From: Prosthecobacter sp.
GTDB taxonomy: Bacteria > Verrucomicrobiota > Verrucomicrobiia > Verrucomicrobiales > Verrucomicrobiaceae
Assembly: GCA_021733925.1 (NCBI GenBank)
Contig: JAIPJY010000026.1
Coordinates: 1 to 64,000, forward strand
Direction of reading: 5' to 3'
DNA length: 64,000 nt
How positions within the stretch are numbered: the first letter of the stretch is position 1; each line of letters opens with the position of its first letter. Below the pieces are notes generated by a model. It did not search any database. It saw only the letters and a program-made list of their open reading frames with translations, and was not told the DNA's origin. This document shows positions 63,251 to 64,000 of this stretch, one piece after another. The position numbers were made by a program, and so were the translations under genes.

Positions 63251-64000
63251 ATGCAAGACTCCCTAAGCCAAAGAGTTCGAGGATGGACACCTTTTTTCGT
63301 GTTGGTGGATGGTATATCCGTAGCCAGCGCCTACATCGTCGCGTTCATCTTATCCCAGTTGCTGCCACCTGACACGCTGAACCTGGAATTGTCACCTCCA
63401 TCGAAAGAGGGTGTGCTTCTGGCGCTGGGCATTATAGGGCTGTTGCTGCACACCCTCATCTGGTCACGTGAGGGGCATTACATGTTTCAGCTGCTGAACG
63501 GCCGCAAGCTGCGCATCTGCGCCGCCCAGGTTCTGTTCATGGCGCTCACTCTGTTTGTCTATCTGGGTTTGTGGCGGAACTACGATGTGTCACGCAAGCT
63601 GGTGCTGATGTTCATGCTGACGCTTGGGCCATGTCTGATGATCGGAAAGATCCTGTTCATGAAGCTTCTCCAGGTCCTGGGCGCGAAGATTCAACCACGG
63701 CTGCGCATTCTGGCGGTGAGTGATGAGGCGGGTGAGGCTGCGACGAGGCAATGGTTTTCCAACAAAACCATGCTCGGCATTCACCTCTGCGATGTGCTTG
63801 CGATCGAGACGGACGCCAGCCAGGAGGCGTTTCTGGAGCATCAACTCGAGGAAGCCCTGACACGTGGTCGCCCAAACCTGCTGATCTGGCGCCTGCCGAC
63901 GAATGCTGCCCGCACCGAACGAATTCGGGCGATTGCGGAATCGCACGGAACGCATCTGGCCGTGGATCTGCAGCCGATTGTCGGAAACATGGGCTCAGTG
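63251..64000 (+). CDS. N-terminal part of a probable polyprenyl-phosphate priming glycosyltransferase (cut by the window)
   Basis: An open frame of 250 codons runs from ATG at 63251 (ribosome site GGTGGAG nine bases before) to the window end without a stop. It has about four membrane helices ('FFVLVDGISVASAYIVAFIL', 'LLALGIIGLLLHTLIW', 'QVLFMALTLFVYLGLW', 'LVLMFMLTLGPCLMIG') followed by a soluble Rossmann-like section with 'RILAVSDEAGEAATRQWFSN' and 'GRPNLLIWRLPTNAARTER'. This is the layout of the N-terminal half of WbaP/WcaJ-like UDP-sugar phosphotransferases that attach the first sugar to undecaprenyl phosphate. The catalytic C-terminal domain, if present, lies beyond the window, so the call is tentative. 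Confidence 0.7.
   Translation, partial: MQDSLSQRVRGWTPFFVLVDGISVASAYIVAFILSQLLPPDTLNLELSPPSKEGVLLALGIIGLLLHTLIWSREGHYMFQLLNGRKLRICAAQVLFMALTLFVYLGLWRNYDVSRKLVLMFMLTLGPCLMIGKILFMKLLQVLGAKIQPRLRILAVSDEAGEAATRQWFSNKTMLGIHLCDVLAIETDASQEAFLEHQLEEALTRGRPNLLIWRLPTNAARTERIRAIAESHGTHLAVDLQPIVGNMGSV

Overview
The window most likely comes from a Gram-negative member of the Verrucomicrobiota, perhaps near Prosthecobacter or Verrucomicrobium. This is inferred from gene content, not from a marker gene. The grounds are a one-cluster type II secretion system with 'AFTL' pseudopilin leaders, an exosortase with a PEP-CTERM substrate, many family 4 glycosyltransferases, and GC-rich hairpin repeats between genes. 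No rRNA or tRNA gene and no CRISPR array was seen.

Layout. 1-2603: a gluconolactonase-like fragment, then an M20 peptidase and an enolase-superfamily dipeptide epimerase that overlap by ATGA; they could handle murein dipeptides. 2990-15514 (minus): a nearly complete type II secretion operon (E, F, G, H, I, J, K, L-like, M-like, a small periplasmic protein in the usual C position, D), interrupted between gspE and gspF by a ParE-type toxin-antitoxin pair. 15628-17938 (plus): L,D-transpeptidase lipoprotein, IspH and a YbgC-like thioesterase. 17939-19391: palindromes followed by a REP-associated tyrosine transposase. 19585-22176: topoisomerase III. 22376-26178 (minus): PEP-CTERM protein, exosortase-EpsI fusion and membrane-anchored TPR protein, apparently one operon. 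26803-28755: two LuxR-type response regulators, one with a degenerate receiver. 28756-30397: 1.6 kb without genes, full of palindromes and direct repeats.

30398-64000 is a large exopolysaccharide locus. The export end is a Wzc-like co-polymerase/tyrosine kinase, a Wza-like SLBB protein, an outer-membrane beta-barrel and a FecR-like protein. It is followed, mostly in overlapping minus-strand genes, by ten or more glycosyltransferases (one fused to a VanZ-like membrane domain), two hexapeptide acyltransferases, two membrane acyltransferases, a TupA-like ATP-grasp protein, two FkbM-related proteins, one Wzy/ligase-like protein and a Wzx-like flippase. Ugd and Uxs supply UDP-glucuronate and UDP-xylose. 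A divergent plus-strand unit holds a second Wzy/ligase-like protein and the N-terminal part of a probable priming glycosyltransferase that runs off the window.

Together, the right half encodes a Wzx/Wzy-type polymer rich in decorations and probably containing glucuronate or xylose. The exosortase unit and the two regulators beside it may link surface protein sorting to polymer production, as in other exosortase-bearing bacteria; that link is inference. Twelve gene pairs share an ATGA stop-start overlap, which fixes several start codons and points to tight translational coupling.
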